From the NCBI GenBank assembly GCA_964512045.1, contig CAZEJK010000181.1, forward strand, positions 1-10,347: a stretch of 10,347 nt of DNA. The letters run 5' to 3'. This document shows, piece after piece, positions 1 through 6,300 of the stretch. The DNA comes from CAZEJK01 sp964512045 (GTDB lineage: Bacteria; Acidobacteriota; Thermoanaerobaculia; Thermoanaerobaculales; Sulfomarinibacteraceae). Each line of letters starts with the position of its first letter. The stretch's first letter is position 1. The translations under genes were made by a program, and so were the position numbers. The notes beneath the pieces are model-generated. The model was not told where the DNA came from. It worked only from the letters and a program-made list of their open reading frames with translations, and did not search any database.

Positions 1-169
1 TGAAAGCCTTCTGCGGAGGCGCAGTGGAAAGGAAAGGTGTCTTCCAGGCGAGCAGCAGCGCCGTCGTGGACGGCTGCTGCGGTCGTGGGCGTGGCGGTGT
101 ACAGAGACCCTGTGCGCCCAGGTTCGCCCAGACCTCCATGCAGCAGACACGGCGAGCTGCCGTGGCTGA
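1..169. other. Left-edge stretch after the hydrogenase operon, no gene assigned
   Basis: This stretch follows the maturation protease stop on the minus strand. All three minus frames stay open to the window edge because the DNA is GC-rich, so openness proves nothing. An ATG at 139-137 opens a proline-rich reading (MEVWANLG...), but it has no Shine-Dalgarno sequence and resembles no family I know. Another frame reads through CLLHGGLGEPG without any usual start codon. A further operon gene could begin here, but the sequence visible does not decide it. The only clear structure is the hairpin at 52-80. Confidence 0.3.
52..80 (-). terminator. Strong hairpin downstream of the hydrogenase operon, possible transcript end
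   Basis: An inverted repeat pairs GCAGCAG (52-58) with CTGCTGC (74-80) and CCGTC (61-65) with GACGG (69-73), giving 12 pairs around a GTG loop with a two-base bulge at 59-60. It lies about 90 nt past the protease stop. Neither side has a run of T, so it is not a classical Rho-independent terminator; it could stabilise the mRNA 3' end or simply sit inside an undetected gene. Confidence 0.25.
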
Positions 170-667
170 TCAGCTGGCGCGTCGGAAGGCCGCGATCGCA
201 CGATCGAGCCGTTCGACGAGGTCTGCAACACCCGCTGCGACCGCTGGCGAGAGCCCCTCGCCGAGCTCCTGTGGAGGATCGATGGTGATCCCCCAGATCT
301 CCCACGGCGGCAGGTCGTAGCCGAGCGCCTCCAGCGATGCCATGACCGTACCGATGTCAGTCTGGTGGAGCGATGCCGACATCGCACGGGGGGCTGAGGC
401 CGAGCGTACGATTCGGCCGGGTGGCTGGCCGGCGACCGCGTCAACGAACAGAATCCGCTCGACCTGGTCGACGATATCGGCGACGGTAAACAGGTCCCCG
501 TCCAGGACCAAGAGCAGCACGTCCGGATGATCGCCCCACCGTGCGCGGAGCCGGTCGATGCACACGACACCCGCCCCATCGTCGCCGGCGAGTGTGTTGC
601 CGATGCCGATGACCGCGAGCGGGTACCGGTTCAGTGGCGCGGATGGATCGTCGCCGTGTAGCAGCAC
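170..667 (-). CDS. [NiFe]-hydrogenase maturation protease (HycI/HoxW/HybD family)
   Basis: This endopeptidase removes the C-terminal tail of the hydrogenase large subunit after nickel has been inserted into the active site. From a GTG start at 667 it is 165 residues, a normal size for the family. Residues 21-33 (GIGNTLAGDDGAG) are the family signature. The likely nickel-sensing residues by analogy with HybD are the Asp pair 29-30, Asp76 and His101 (in LHQTD). The start overlaps the ferredoxin gene by 37 nt; no strong Shine-Dalgarno is seen, so translation is probably coupled. The frame stays open to 868, but that part is a shadow of the ferredoxin gene, and the family motif sits just after the chosen start. 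Its substrate is evident: the large subunit in the same operon keeps 27 residues after DPCxxCxxH. The family is certain; the exact start is less so. Confidence 0.9.
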   Translation of the reverse strand: MLLHGDDPSAPLNRYPLAVIGIGNTLAGDDGAGVVCIDRLRARWGDHPDVLLLVLDGDLFTVADIVDQVERILFVDAVAGQPPGRIVRSASAPRAMSASLHQTDIGTVMASLEALGYDLPPWEIWGITIDPPQELGEGLSPAVAAGVADLVERLDRAIAAFRRAS

Positions 668-1356
668 GTCTCGGGCCCGCGTTGGGCGTCTGCAAGGCGG
701 AGGCGAACATCTCCCAGGTTCGCCAGGTAGCCAGCCAAGTAGTGGTAGAAGAGGATGCACAGATCGCCGCCGAGCTCGAGCCCGTGACTCTGGCAAACCT
801 CGCGCACGAAGCAGCCGCGAACCGGCAGGGTGAGAGTCGTCCCGTCCACTGAAGGCTCGATCTCCCACGTGGGCGCGAACCGATCGCGCGCCATCTCGAG
901 CGCATCCTCGAACGACTCGGGCGCCCTGTACCGAGGCAGCTGGCGTGCCAGGGTGCGGCCGGCCAGGGTGCCAACCGCTGGGAGCGCGCCGCCCAGGGTC
1001 TCGCGAAATACGGCCGCAACGGCCAGAAGGCGAACCCCGAGGTCTTCCAGGGCGGCCTGGCGCTGAGCGGGATCGGTGCCCTCGTTGAGGCGGTCGGCGA
1101 GATCGGCGCCGAGATGCTGAGCGATGGTCATCACTCGCGGATCGTGGTGGTGCGTTTCAGACGGTGCAATACCGTCGTGCTCGATGGCATCGGACGGGCA
1201 GAGCTGACTGCAGCTCAGGCATCCGAAGCACTCCGCGGGCTGCTCGACCAGCGGTCGCTCGGTGGTGCTATCGAAGGCGAACACGTCGGTCGGGCACTCG
1301 TCCACGCAGAGTGAGCACCCGACACATGCCGCGTCGTCGATGCGGATGCTGATCAT
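631..1356 (-). CDS. 2[4Fe-4S] ferredoxin fused to a V4R-like domain, probable hydrogenase electron-transfer partner
   Basis: The 241-residue protein starts with a dicluster ferredoxin: Cys 11, 14, 17, 21 and Cys 43, 46, 49, 53 form two CxxCxxCxxxCP motifs. After a His-rich linker (69-71), residues about 95-241 form a second domain with Cys 182, 188, 200, 231 and 232. That domain resembles the V4R (4-vinyl reductase/hydrocarbon-binding) fold and closely matches the separate 166-residue protein encoded before the small subunit: both share the pattern V-R-x-C-x-V-R, then LC 18 residues later, then AG and GPxxC. The ATG overlaps the large-subunit stop (ATGA) and has a good site, GGGAGG, 7 nt upstream. 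With no diaphorase in the operon, this cytoplasmic protein is the likely acceptor or carrier of electrons from H2. The ferredoxin part is secure; the V4R assignment is moderate; the role is inferred. Confidence 0.85.
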   Translation of the reverse strand: MISIRIDDAACVGCSLCVDECPTDVFAFDSTTERPLVEQPAECFGCLSCSQLCPSDAIEHDGIAPSETHHHDPRVMTIAQHLGADLADRLNEGTDPAQRQAALEDLGVRLLAVAAVFRETLGGALPAVGTLAGRTLARQLPRYRAPESFEDALEMARDRFAPTWEIEPSVDGTTLTLPVRGCFVREVCQSHGLELGGDLCILFYHYLAGYLANLGDVRLRLADAQRGPETCCYTATIHPRH

Positions 1357-2756
1357 CGTGACACCTCCCGGCGGAGCGAGCGCAGCGTGGTTCCGTTCTT
1401 CCGGATCGTGACCTCCAGCGGCATCCGTCCCGCGGTGTGGGTGGCACAGGCCAGGCAGGGATCGAAGCACCGCAGACCGAACTCGACTCCGTTCATGATC
1501 AACGCATCGTTGCCGGATGGCAGAAGATGTTGGGCGAGGCCGGTGATCGCGCGATCGATCGCGTCGTAGTTGTTCTGGGTGGCCACAATGAGGTTGGCTG
1601 CGGTGACGGTGCCGGCGTCATCGGCCGTGTAGTCGTGTACCAGGACGCCCCTGGGCGCTTCGACGATCCCCACGTACCGGCCCGCGCCGGCAGGCTCCGT
1701 TTCGATCCGGATCGGACCGTCGCCGGCGCCCTGAGCGGCGAGCTGGCTGATCAGCTCGGCGCAGTGGACCATCTCGATCAAACGAGCCTCGATGAAATCG
1801 ATCGCAGCGAGCCGCGGTCGACCGCCGTCGTGAAAACGGGCGAGAGCCTCGTCGGCGCGCTCTGTGCCGAGCCGGTCCGCGATGTTCAGTCGGGCCAGGG
1901 GCCCGACGACCATTGCACTGTCGTCGCGGAAACGAACGGCCTTCATGTAGGAGCCCGGCATCACGTGCTCGGCCAGATGCTCTGCGTATGCTTCGGGCGC
2001 GAACGAGGTCGTGCGTGAACCGTCGGTGTCCATGACCACCAGCTCTCCGGACAGGAAGCCTGGCGCGTCTCCGTCCATCAGGGCCAAGGACCGGTGTGCC
2101 ACGTGGGACGGCCCCCGGAGCTCGGCGAGCGCGGTCAGCTTGTCGGTGAACACCGGCAGGAGCGAGGCGAGGAGATCGGTGGCCTCGTTGCCCCAGCTCG
2201 CCAGGCGTGACATGGTCTCTGCGTCGGGACGGGATGCCATGCCTCCGGGGATCGCTGTCACTGGATGGACACCACGTCCGCCCACCGTCTCCACGACCCG
2301 TTGGCCGATCGATCGGAGGCGGAGAGCCTTGCGGCTCAGCTCTGCATCAACTTGCAAGAGGTGGAAGACGTTACGTTGCTCGGCAGGGGCGTCCAGCCCG
2401 AGCAGGATGTCCGGACCGGAGAGCACGAACGTGGACAGGGCATGGGAGTGCAGGATGTGGCCGGCGTACAGTAGACGACGCAGGCGGTCCGCGGCGGCAG
2501 GCGGAGTCATTCCCATGCCACGCTCGATGGCCACGACGGCTGCCAGGTGGTGAGCGGCAGGACACACGCCGCAGATCCGCGCGGTAATCTGCGGCATCTT
2601 GGTGAGCTCCATGCCGCACAGCAGCTTCTCGAACCCGCGGATCTCATGAACCTGGAGGTGCGCCGAGCGCACCGTGGAGTCGTCTTCCATCTCGAGGAGA
2701 ATGCGGGCGTGCCCCTCGATGCGAGTGGCCGGGCTGATGACAATCGGCTCAGGCAT
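1353..2756 (-). CDS. [NiFe]-hydrogenase large (catalytic) subunit, group 3-like
   Basis: This 467-residue subunit carries the NiFe(CN)2CO centre that splits or forms H2. The N-terminal motif is RICGVCPAAHH (60-70), giving Cys62 and Cys65; the C-terminal motif is DPCLACATH (432-440), giving Cys434 and Cys437, the four metal ligands. TRIEGHARI (11-19) is also typical. The protein continues for 27 residues after His440, so it is made as a precursor that needs the maturation protease encoded two genes downstream. The ATG at 2756 has GGAGGG 6 nt upstream and overlaps the small-subunit stop by 8 nt; an extension to 2843 is only a shadow. Sequence style and the partner subunit point to cytoplasmic group 3 enzymes (Mvh/Hyh-like) rather than membrane-bound uptake types. 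Subgroup 3b, 3c, 3d or a new branch cannot be decided by eye. Confidence 0.95.
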   Translation of the reverse strand: MPEPIVISPATRIEGHARILLEMEDDSTVRSAHLQVHEIRGFEKLLCGMELTKMPQITARICGVCPAAHHLAAVVAIERGMGMTPPAAADRLRRLLYAGHILHSHALSTFVLSGPDILLGLDAPAEQRNVFHLLQVDAELSRKALRLRSIGQRVVETVGGRGVHPVTAIPGGMASRPDAETMSRLASWGNEATDLLASLLPVFTDKLTALAELRGPSHVAHRSLALMDGDAPGFLSGELVVMDTDGSRTTSFAPEAYAEHLAEHVMPGSYMKAVRFRDDSAMVVGPLARLNIADRLGTERADEALARFHDGGRPRLAAIDFIEARLIEMVHCAELISQLAAQGAGDGPIRIETEPAGAGRYVGIVEAPRGVLVHDYTADDAGTVTAANLIVATQNNYDAIDRAITGLAQHLLPSGNDALIMNGVEFGLRCFDPCLACATHTAGRMPLEVTIRKNGTTLRSLRREVSR

Positions 2757-3693
2757 GCTGGCGCCCTCCGTGATGGTCTCCCCCGGCCCAACGGCGCATC
2801 TCGACGGTCGGTTTGCTGTAGATGGCGGGCGAAGCCAGGGCATAGGCGTAGAAGGTCTTGGCGTTCTGTTCGATGTAGCTGCGAACCTCGTCGCGCTCGA
2901 TACCGCACAGACGGTGCATCCGCTCGGCGATCATCGTCCGGATGTCGAGCTGGGGTTCGAGCAAGACGTCGAACGCCGGTCCGGTGCAGCCCGTGCAGGC
3001 GACCCCCGCCTTCGGACAGGGAGCGTGACATCGGTTGAGGCTGACGGATCCGAGGCAGACGACTCCCTGGCTGAGGAGACAGAGCTCCGGATCGGGTGCT
3101 GTCAGCGCACCGCGTTGCAGGGACGTTCCGGGCTGCTTGCGCATGACGCGCGAGCAGTCGGCACACACCGGCTTGAGTGTGCTTGCCGGAGTGACGTCGT
3201 CATCCAGACACTGGCGAATCGCCGTGGCGATGAAGAACGGGTGCGGCGGGCATCCCGGGACGTACAGGTCGATGTCCACAACCTCGTCCACCGGGATGAC
3301 GCTTTCTTCCATCACTGGCGCCTGGTCGTCGGGCGGGGTGGTGGTCACGTTTGTCGGCAGCTGGGAGCCGTACACGGTGTCCATGATGGTGTCCCGTCCA
3401 TGCAGCCAGCCGATCCCCGAGGGTCCACCGTAGGCCGCACAGCTGCCGAATGCCACGAGCCTGTCGACGCTCTCGCGGAGCCGCACCAGCGCGTCGCGGT
3501 CGTGCACCGTCCGGACTGCGCCTTCGACGAGACCGATGTCTGCCTTGGGATACTCCTTGACGTCCATGAGCACCGGGATCCGCACGAACTCCACCTCGTC
3601 CACCAGACCCAGGAGCTTCTCGTGGAGATCGACGATGGCAACGTGGCACCCCGAGCATCCCGAGAGCCACTCGGTGGAGATGCGCGCCTTCAT
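2749..3693 (-). CDS. [NiFe]-hydrogenase small (iron-sulfur) subunit, three-cluster MvhG/HyhS-like type
   Basis: The 314-residue subunit relays electrons away from the NiFe centre. The proximal [4Fe-4S] cluster ligands are Cys13 and Cys16 (SGCSGC), Cys85 (FGSCAAYGG) and Cys148 (VPGCPPHP). Eight further cysteines, 177, 180, 205, 213, 222, 226, 233 and 236, in the order CxxC...C...C...CxxxC...CxxC, would hold two more [4Fe-4S] clusters, as in MvhG, FrhG and HyhS. HoxY of group 3d is much shorter and has only the proximal cluster, so that type is unlikely. There is no twin-arginine signal, so the enzyme should be cytoplasmic. The ATG overlaps the stop of the preceding gene (ATGA) and has a run of G (AAGGGGG) 7 nt upstream; the frame's extension to 3861 is a shadow. 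Family certain, subgroup inferred. Confidence 0.94.
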   Translation of the reverse strand: MKARISTEWLSGCSGCHVAIVDLHEKLLGLVDEVEFVRIPVLMDVKEYPKADIGLVEGAVRTVHDRDALVRLRESVDRLVAFGSCAAYGGPSGIGWLHGRDTIMDTVYGSQLPTNVTTTPPDDQAPVMEESVIPVDEVVDIDLYVPGCPPHPFFIATAIRQCLDDDVTPASTLKPVCADCSRVMRKQPGTSLQRGALTAPDPELCLLSQGVVCLGSVSLNRCHAPCPKAGVACTGCTGPAFDVLLEPQLDIRTMIAERMHRLCGIERDEVRSYIEQNAKTFYAYALASPAIYSKPTVEMRRWAGGDHHGGRQHA

Positions 3694-4190
3694 TGCTGAC
3701 CCCCTTCGAGAGTCCAGACCATCTCCTTCAGGCAGGCGTTCGGTCCGGCGTGCAGAATCTCGAGATTCACCGAGGTGGAGGGCATCACGCGCTCCATCGC
3801 ACCAGCGAAGACCCCGTGCGCCATGTAGCACAGAGACTGCTTCTGATCGTGGCAGTAGCAAAACAGCGCGTTGCGCACCATGCAGGTGCGAAAGACCAGA
3901 CGCATCCTCCTGGTACCGTCGTCGTCCACGGTGACGGGATCGGTTCGTTCCCCGGAAAACGGCGCGAAGTCCCAGACGATCCCTTGCCGGCTCAGAGCCT
4001 CGCGGAGGATCTCGACGGCGCGGATCGGATCGTCAGTCTGCTCGGTGTCGGCCACGGCTTCGAGCCCGAAGCGCTTGCCGGCTCGGCTGCAGATCGAGAG
4101 ACTGCCGCGGCCGAGGTTCTGCTCGGCGCCGTGGGCCAGCGCAGCGATGAAGTACGCGACGTTATGGACCCTCGTGGCCTGCTGCTCCAT
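3690..4190 (-). CDS. Cysteine-rich V4R-like protein of the hydrogenase operon
   Basis: This 166-residue soluble protein has no signal peptide and six cysteines (34, 103, 111, 113, 121, 153). The C-terminal half (LCYMAHGVFAG near 120-130, then GPNAC at 149-153) fits the V4R pattern of C-Y-xxx-G-xx-G followed by a late G-x-x-C. It appears homologous to the C-terminal domain of the ferredoxin protein further down the operon: Cys103 and Cys121 there are Cys182 and Cys200 with identical 18-residue spacing, GPNAC matches GPETC, and an AG...ILREAL...W segment also aligns. Conserved cysteines suggest metal, cluster or tetrapyrrole binding. V4R proteins are known as small-molecule binding modules, but the ligand and function here are unknown. 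The ATG has AAGGGG about 8 nt upstream and follows the operon's only gap (105 nt). The gene is certain; the family is moderate. Confidence 0.8.
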   Translation of the reverse strand: MEQQATRVHNVAYFIAALAHGAEQNLGRGSLSICSRAGKRFGLEAVADTEQTDDPIRAVEILREALSRQGIVWDFAPFSGERTDPVTVDDDGTRRMRLVFRTCMVRNALFCYCHDQKQSLCYMAHGVFAGAMERVMPSTSVNLEILHAGPNACLKEMVWTLEGGQQ

Positions 4191-4195
4191 GGTGG

Positions 4196-4219
4196 TTCCC
4201 CTTTCCTGAAACAGGAGAA
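4196..4219 (-). promoter_or_regulatory. Possible mutually exclusive hairpins at the ribosome-binding site of the V4R-like gene
   Basis: On the minus strand TCCTG-TTT-CAGGA (4216-4204) forms a small stem just upstream of the AAGGGG ribosome site. Alternatively TTCTCC (4219-4214) can pair with GGGGAA (4201-4196), hiding that site. Both are short, so this may be chance. The 105-nt gap 4191-4295 otherwise shows no promoter or terminator I can support. Confidence 0.18.
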
Positions 4220-4295
4220 GTTCTCGATCTCTTGTGTGACTTGGCCGGCGTCGAGCTGCTCTGAGCGACTACCGCCCTCGGTCGGGCATCGCCAT

Positions 4296-4652
4296 TCACA
4301 GAGAGCTCTGGATCGCCTCGGCGCGTTTGCGGATCTGATAGCGGACGTTGCCGAGGTTGGCGCTGGGCTGTGCCACCACCGCGAGGATCGCGTCGGGCCC
4401 GAGCAGGCTCATGACGACGATCCCGTTGTCGTACTCGATCATCCCCTGGGTCATGTTCCCCACCTCGAGCTCGCGACCGATGACCTCGGATGAGCCGATG
4501 CCGGTGGAGATGACGGCGCCCACCGCTTCAGTGTCCGTGCCCCCATGTTGGGTGACGCCTTCAATCACGAAGCCGTCGCGACCCACAACCACTGCGGCGG
4601 TGATCCCTTCGACCTTGACGAGGTCGACCAGCAGCTCTTTGAGCTGGTTCAT
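4296..4652 (-). CDS. Roadblock/LC7 domain protein (MglB-like)
   Basis: A single roadblock/LC7 domain spans nearly all 118 residues: an N-terminal helix (MNQLKELLVDL), the strands ITAAVVVGRDGFVIEG (17-32), the acidic GGTDTEAVGA helix, then the strands MIEYDNGIVVMSLL and AILAVVAQ and a closing helix that ends in RKRAEAIQSSL. Such proteins form homodimers; in bacteria MglB regulates the Ras-like GTPase MglA, but no GTPase is encoded in this window. The ATG overlaps the stop of the preceding PATAN-roadblock gene (ATGA) and has GGGAG about 7 nt upstream, so the two are translationally coupled and could form a heterodimer. The reading upstream of 4652 belongs to the preceding gene in another frame. 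The role in the hydrogenase operon is unknown; scaffolding, localisation or regulation are all possible. Confidence 0.9.
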   Translation of the reverse strand: MNQLKELLVDLVKVEGITAAVVVGRDGFVIEGVTQHGGTDTEAVGAVISTGIGSSEVIGRELEVGNMTQGMIEYDNGIVVMSLLGPDAILAVVAQPSANLGNVRYQIRKRAEAIQSSL

Positions 4653-5461
4653 GCGCTGCTCCCTTCGTGCAAAACGCCTGTGATTGCTTGCGCTGTCCGA
4701 CTGACCGCGACCGAAACAGCACCGATCTGTGTCTGCTCGTCGGCCACCGCGAAGAGAAAACCCTGCGGGATTCGACAGACCACGGCAGTTCCAATCTCCT
4801 CGTCCTCGACCACGACCCGCCGGATCTTGTGGTGCTGCTTCAGGGTGGACAGCAGCATGCACAGGCCGAAGCGAAGGCCGGCGACCGTCTCGTCTGCTCC
4901 GTCCCATCGGCTGGCGGTCGCCACCGTCTGGCCCGTGGTGTTGACCAGTGCTGCAAAGAAGACAGGGCCGTCGGCGCTGACCAGGTCCTCGAGGCATCTC
5001 TGAGCAGCCCCGGCGTTGGGGAGTGCTGTCGCGGCCGAGGCGTCCGTGGTCCCGGTCCGGTCACATCGCTTGAGAGCGTGGACCATGGTCGTGTGCAAGC
5101 CGCCATCGATGGTCTGAACCTCGCTTTGGATCCCTTCGCGAAACTCGAAGTGGCCCTCTTCCCAGGTGAGGACCTCGACCACGGCATCGAAGCCATGAAT
5201 ATCCGCGAAGGCGGCGTGAACCAGCTCTCCGTCGACGTAGTAGAGCTTCGCCTCATCGTCGAGGAGGCCGTCGTCGGTCAATCGACCCCGGTTGGCCCGT
5301 CGGGCCTCCTGCGCCCCAGGAAAGATGTTCAGCTCGCCTGTGCGCTTGGCTGAGTGCGGAACCTGCAGCAGCTGGACGATGCCCAGGTCGCGGATCATGC
5401 CGCGAAGCCGCTGGCCGGCGTCCGTGGCCAGGTGCAGCTGAGAGTTTGTGGTCTGCCCCAT
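4649..5461 (-). CDS. PATAN (DUF4388) plus roadblock/LC7 protein, first gene of the hydrogenase operon
   Basis: The 270-residue protein has two parts. Residues about 18-112 match the PATAN/DUF4388 module: a first helix LRGMIRDLGIVQLLQV, a strand around TGELNI, then LYYVDGELVHAAFADIHG and a closing GHFEFREG. Residues about 152-264 resemble a roadblock/LC7 domain (FFAALVNTTGQTVATAS, later AVVCRIPQGFLFAVADEQTQIGA). PATAN modules occur in regulatory and signalling proteins of deltaproteobacteria and cyanobacteria and are thought to mediate protein interaction. The ATG at 5461 has GGGAGG 10 nt upstream; a TTG at 5479 would place that site inside the gene and is rejected. The operon promoter ends about 24 nt before the ATG. 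The short roadblock gene starts at its stop codon. It probably forms a roadblock complex with that protein; the link to H2 metabolism is contextual only. Confidence 0.88.
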   Translation of the reverse strand: MGQTTNSQLHLATDAGQRLRGMIRDLGIVQLLQVPHSAKRTGELNIFPGAQEARRANRGRLTDDGLLDDEAKLYYVDGELVHAAFADIHGFDAVVEVLTWEEGHFEFREGIQSEVQTIDGGLHTTMVHALKRCDRTGTTDASAATALPNAGAAQRCLEDLVSADGPVFFAALVNTTGQTVATASRWDGADETVAGLRFGLCMLLSTLKQHHKIRRVVVEDEEIGTAVVCRIPQGFLFAVADEQTQIGAVSVAVSRTAQAITGVLHEGSSA

Positions 5462-5484
5462 CCCGGCGAGACCTCCCAACCAAC

Positions 5485-5513
5485 AGTGTAGGGAAATGCT
5501 AGGGGAGAATCAA
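5485..5513 (-). promoter_or_regulatory. Sigma70-type promoter of the hydrogenase operon
   Basis: Minus-strand TTGATT (5513-5508), a 17-bp spacer and TACACT (5490-5485) make a good housekeeping promoter. Transcription would begin near 5478, just ahead of the GGGAGG ribosome site (5477-5472) and about 17 nt before the ATG at 5461. The leader is therefore very short. Confidence 0.6.
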
Positions 5514-5536
5514 CTTCCGGTCGCAAACTTCCGGTC
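5512..5536 (-). promoter_or_regulatory. Tandem 11-bp direct repeats overlapping the -35 of the hydrogenase promoter, candidate operator
   Basis: GACCGGAAGTT occurs twice on the minus strand (5536-5526 and 5522-5512), with TGC between, a 14-bp period. The last two bases of the second copy are the TT of the -35 TTGATT. Exact tandem direct repeats in this position are typical of sites for an activator contacting RNA polymerase, though a repressor would also fit. No regulator gene in the window can be tied to it. Confidence 0.5.
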
Positions 5537-5612
5537 AATCATGAGATGTGGATTCAATCCAAGGCGACTGCGGGCAGAAACCAACGTCATGCTCTGGCGC
5601 TGTCGGCCACGC

Positions 5613-5641
5613 CAGCCGGATCCCGGTTCTCCGGTTCCCGG
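5613..5641 (+). repeat. Dispersed intergenic repeat, copy 1
   Basis: This 29-bp block begins CAGCCGGATCCCGG and contains two 11-mers, CCGGATCCCGG and CCGGTTCCCGG, 15 bp apart. A second copy at 10235-10263 is identical at 25 of 29 positions, and weaker likeness (CATGC...TTTC...GATG) continues to the right in both. TGGCG (5595-5599) can pair with CGCCA (5610-5614) at its left end. It lies in the 250-nt gap between the roadblock gene at 5713 and the hydrogenase promoter; the rest of that gap shows only small hairpins. Confidence 0.55.
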
Positions 5642-5712
5642 AGGTCATGCGTGTTTCATTCGATGAGACGCCGGTCGTCAATCGCTGAAGATCGGTCGAC
5701 TCGGAAGGAGCG

Positions 5713-6300
5713 CTACAGACGATCCAGGTTCCATGCGATCTGCTGGGCGATTGCATGCCGAGAGCTTGCATCGAGGGGCGCATCGCCGAGAGTTGCCACG
5801 ATGAGCAGCTCGTCCGTCCCCCGCCACACTGTGAGCCCACTGAGCCAGAACTCCTCGAACTGCACTGCGAGAAACTGTGTGCGCCCGGCCCCCTCGATCT
5901 GGACAGCCCTCCGGGCCACGTCGAGGAGCTGTGAGCCGACACCTTCCAAGCGCTCGAACTCCCACGCTCCAGCCGTGGCGATGACGAACCCTGCCGAGTC
6001 GACCACGAAGCCGGCGGCTGCCGGCCAGATCGACAGCGCCCAGTCGAGCAGCTGACTCCAGTCCTCCATGGTCTCCGGCTCGATTGTGGGGAGCGGTGTG
6101 GTTGTGGGCGCTGTCTCCTCGCCCGGTCCAGGCGACGGAGCCTGACCTCGTGACGGTGTGATCCCGAGGCGGGTCGGATCGAAGCGGACCCACTGCTCCT
6201 CCGGAGCCGCACGATCGTCCGACGATCGCGTCATCGCGAGGTCGTGGGACAGCTGCCGCGCCAGCTCGAAGTCAGACAAGTTCACGCCGCGGTCGCTCAT
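5713..6300 (-). CDS. Roadblock/LC7-like protein paired with the ParA-type ATPase
   Basis: The 195-residue protein has an N-terminal region (1-48), a Pro/Thr/Glu-rich linker (about 49-77) and a C-terminal domain (about 79-195) that reads like a roadblock/LC7 fold: a helix DWSQLLDWALSIW, strands AAAGFVVDSAGFVIATAG, a helix around GVGSQLLDVARRAV, strands TQFLAVQFEEFWLSGLTVW and ELLIVATLG, and a final helix. It lacks membrane segments. The ATG at 6300 has GGAGG 5 nt upstream and overlaps the end of the ParA-type gene by 29 nt, so the two are co-translated and likely act together. By analogy with other roadblock proteins it may be the regulatory partner or cargo adaptor of that ATPase. The gene is certain; the domain call is moderate because the sequence is divergent. 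Confidence 0.8.
   Translation of the reverse strand: MSDRGVNLSDFELARQLSHDLAMTRSSDDRAAPEEQWVRFDPTRLGITPSRGQAPSPGPGEETAPTTTPLPTIEPETMEDWSQLLDWALSIWPAAAGFVVDSAGFVIATAGAWEFERLEGVGSQLLDVARRAVQIEGAGRTQFLAVQFEEFWLSGLTVWRGTDELLIVATLGDAPLDASSRHAIAQQIAWNLDRL

Noticed and set aside
1..139. Partial minus-strand gene starting at the ATG at 139
   Set aside because: No ribosome site, proline-rich sequence without family resemblance, and all three frames are open; not enough to call a gene.
668..868. Longer N-terminus for the maturation protease
   Set aside because: The extra 67 residues are Arg/Pro-rich shadow sequence of the ferredoxin gene; the family motif lies just inside the GTG at 667.
2674..3699. 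A 341-codon plus-strand reading frame opposite the hydrogenase small-subunit gene, and a similar one at 3693-4493
   Set aside because: Both are antisense to well-supported genes, resemble no family, and arise from high GC in the third codon position of the true genes.
4653..4997. Longer N-terminus for the short roadblock protein
   Set aside because: The added part reads as out-of-frame PATAN-roadblock gene; the ATG at 4652 has a ribosome site and an ATGA overlap.
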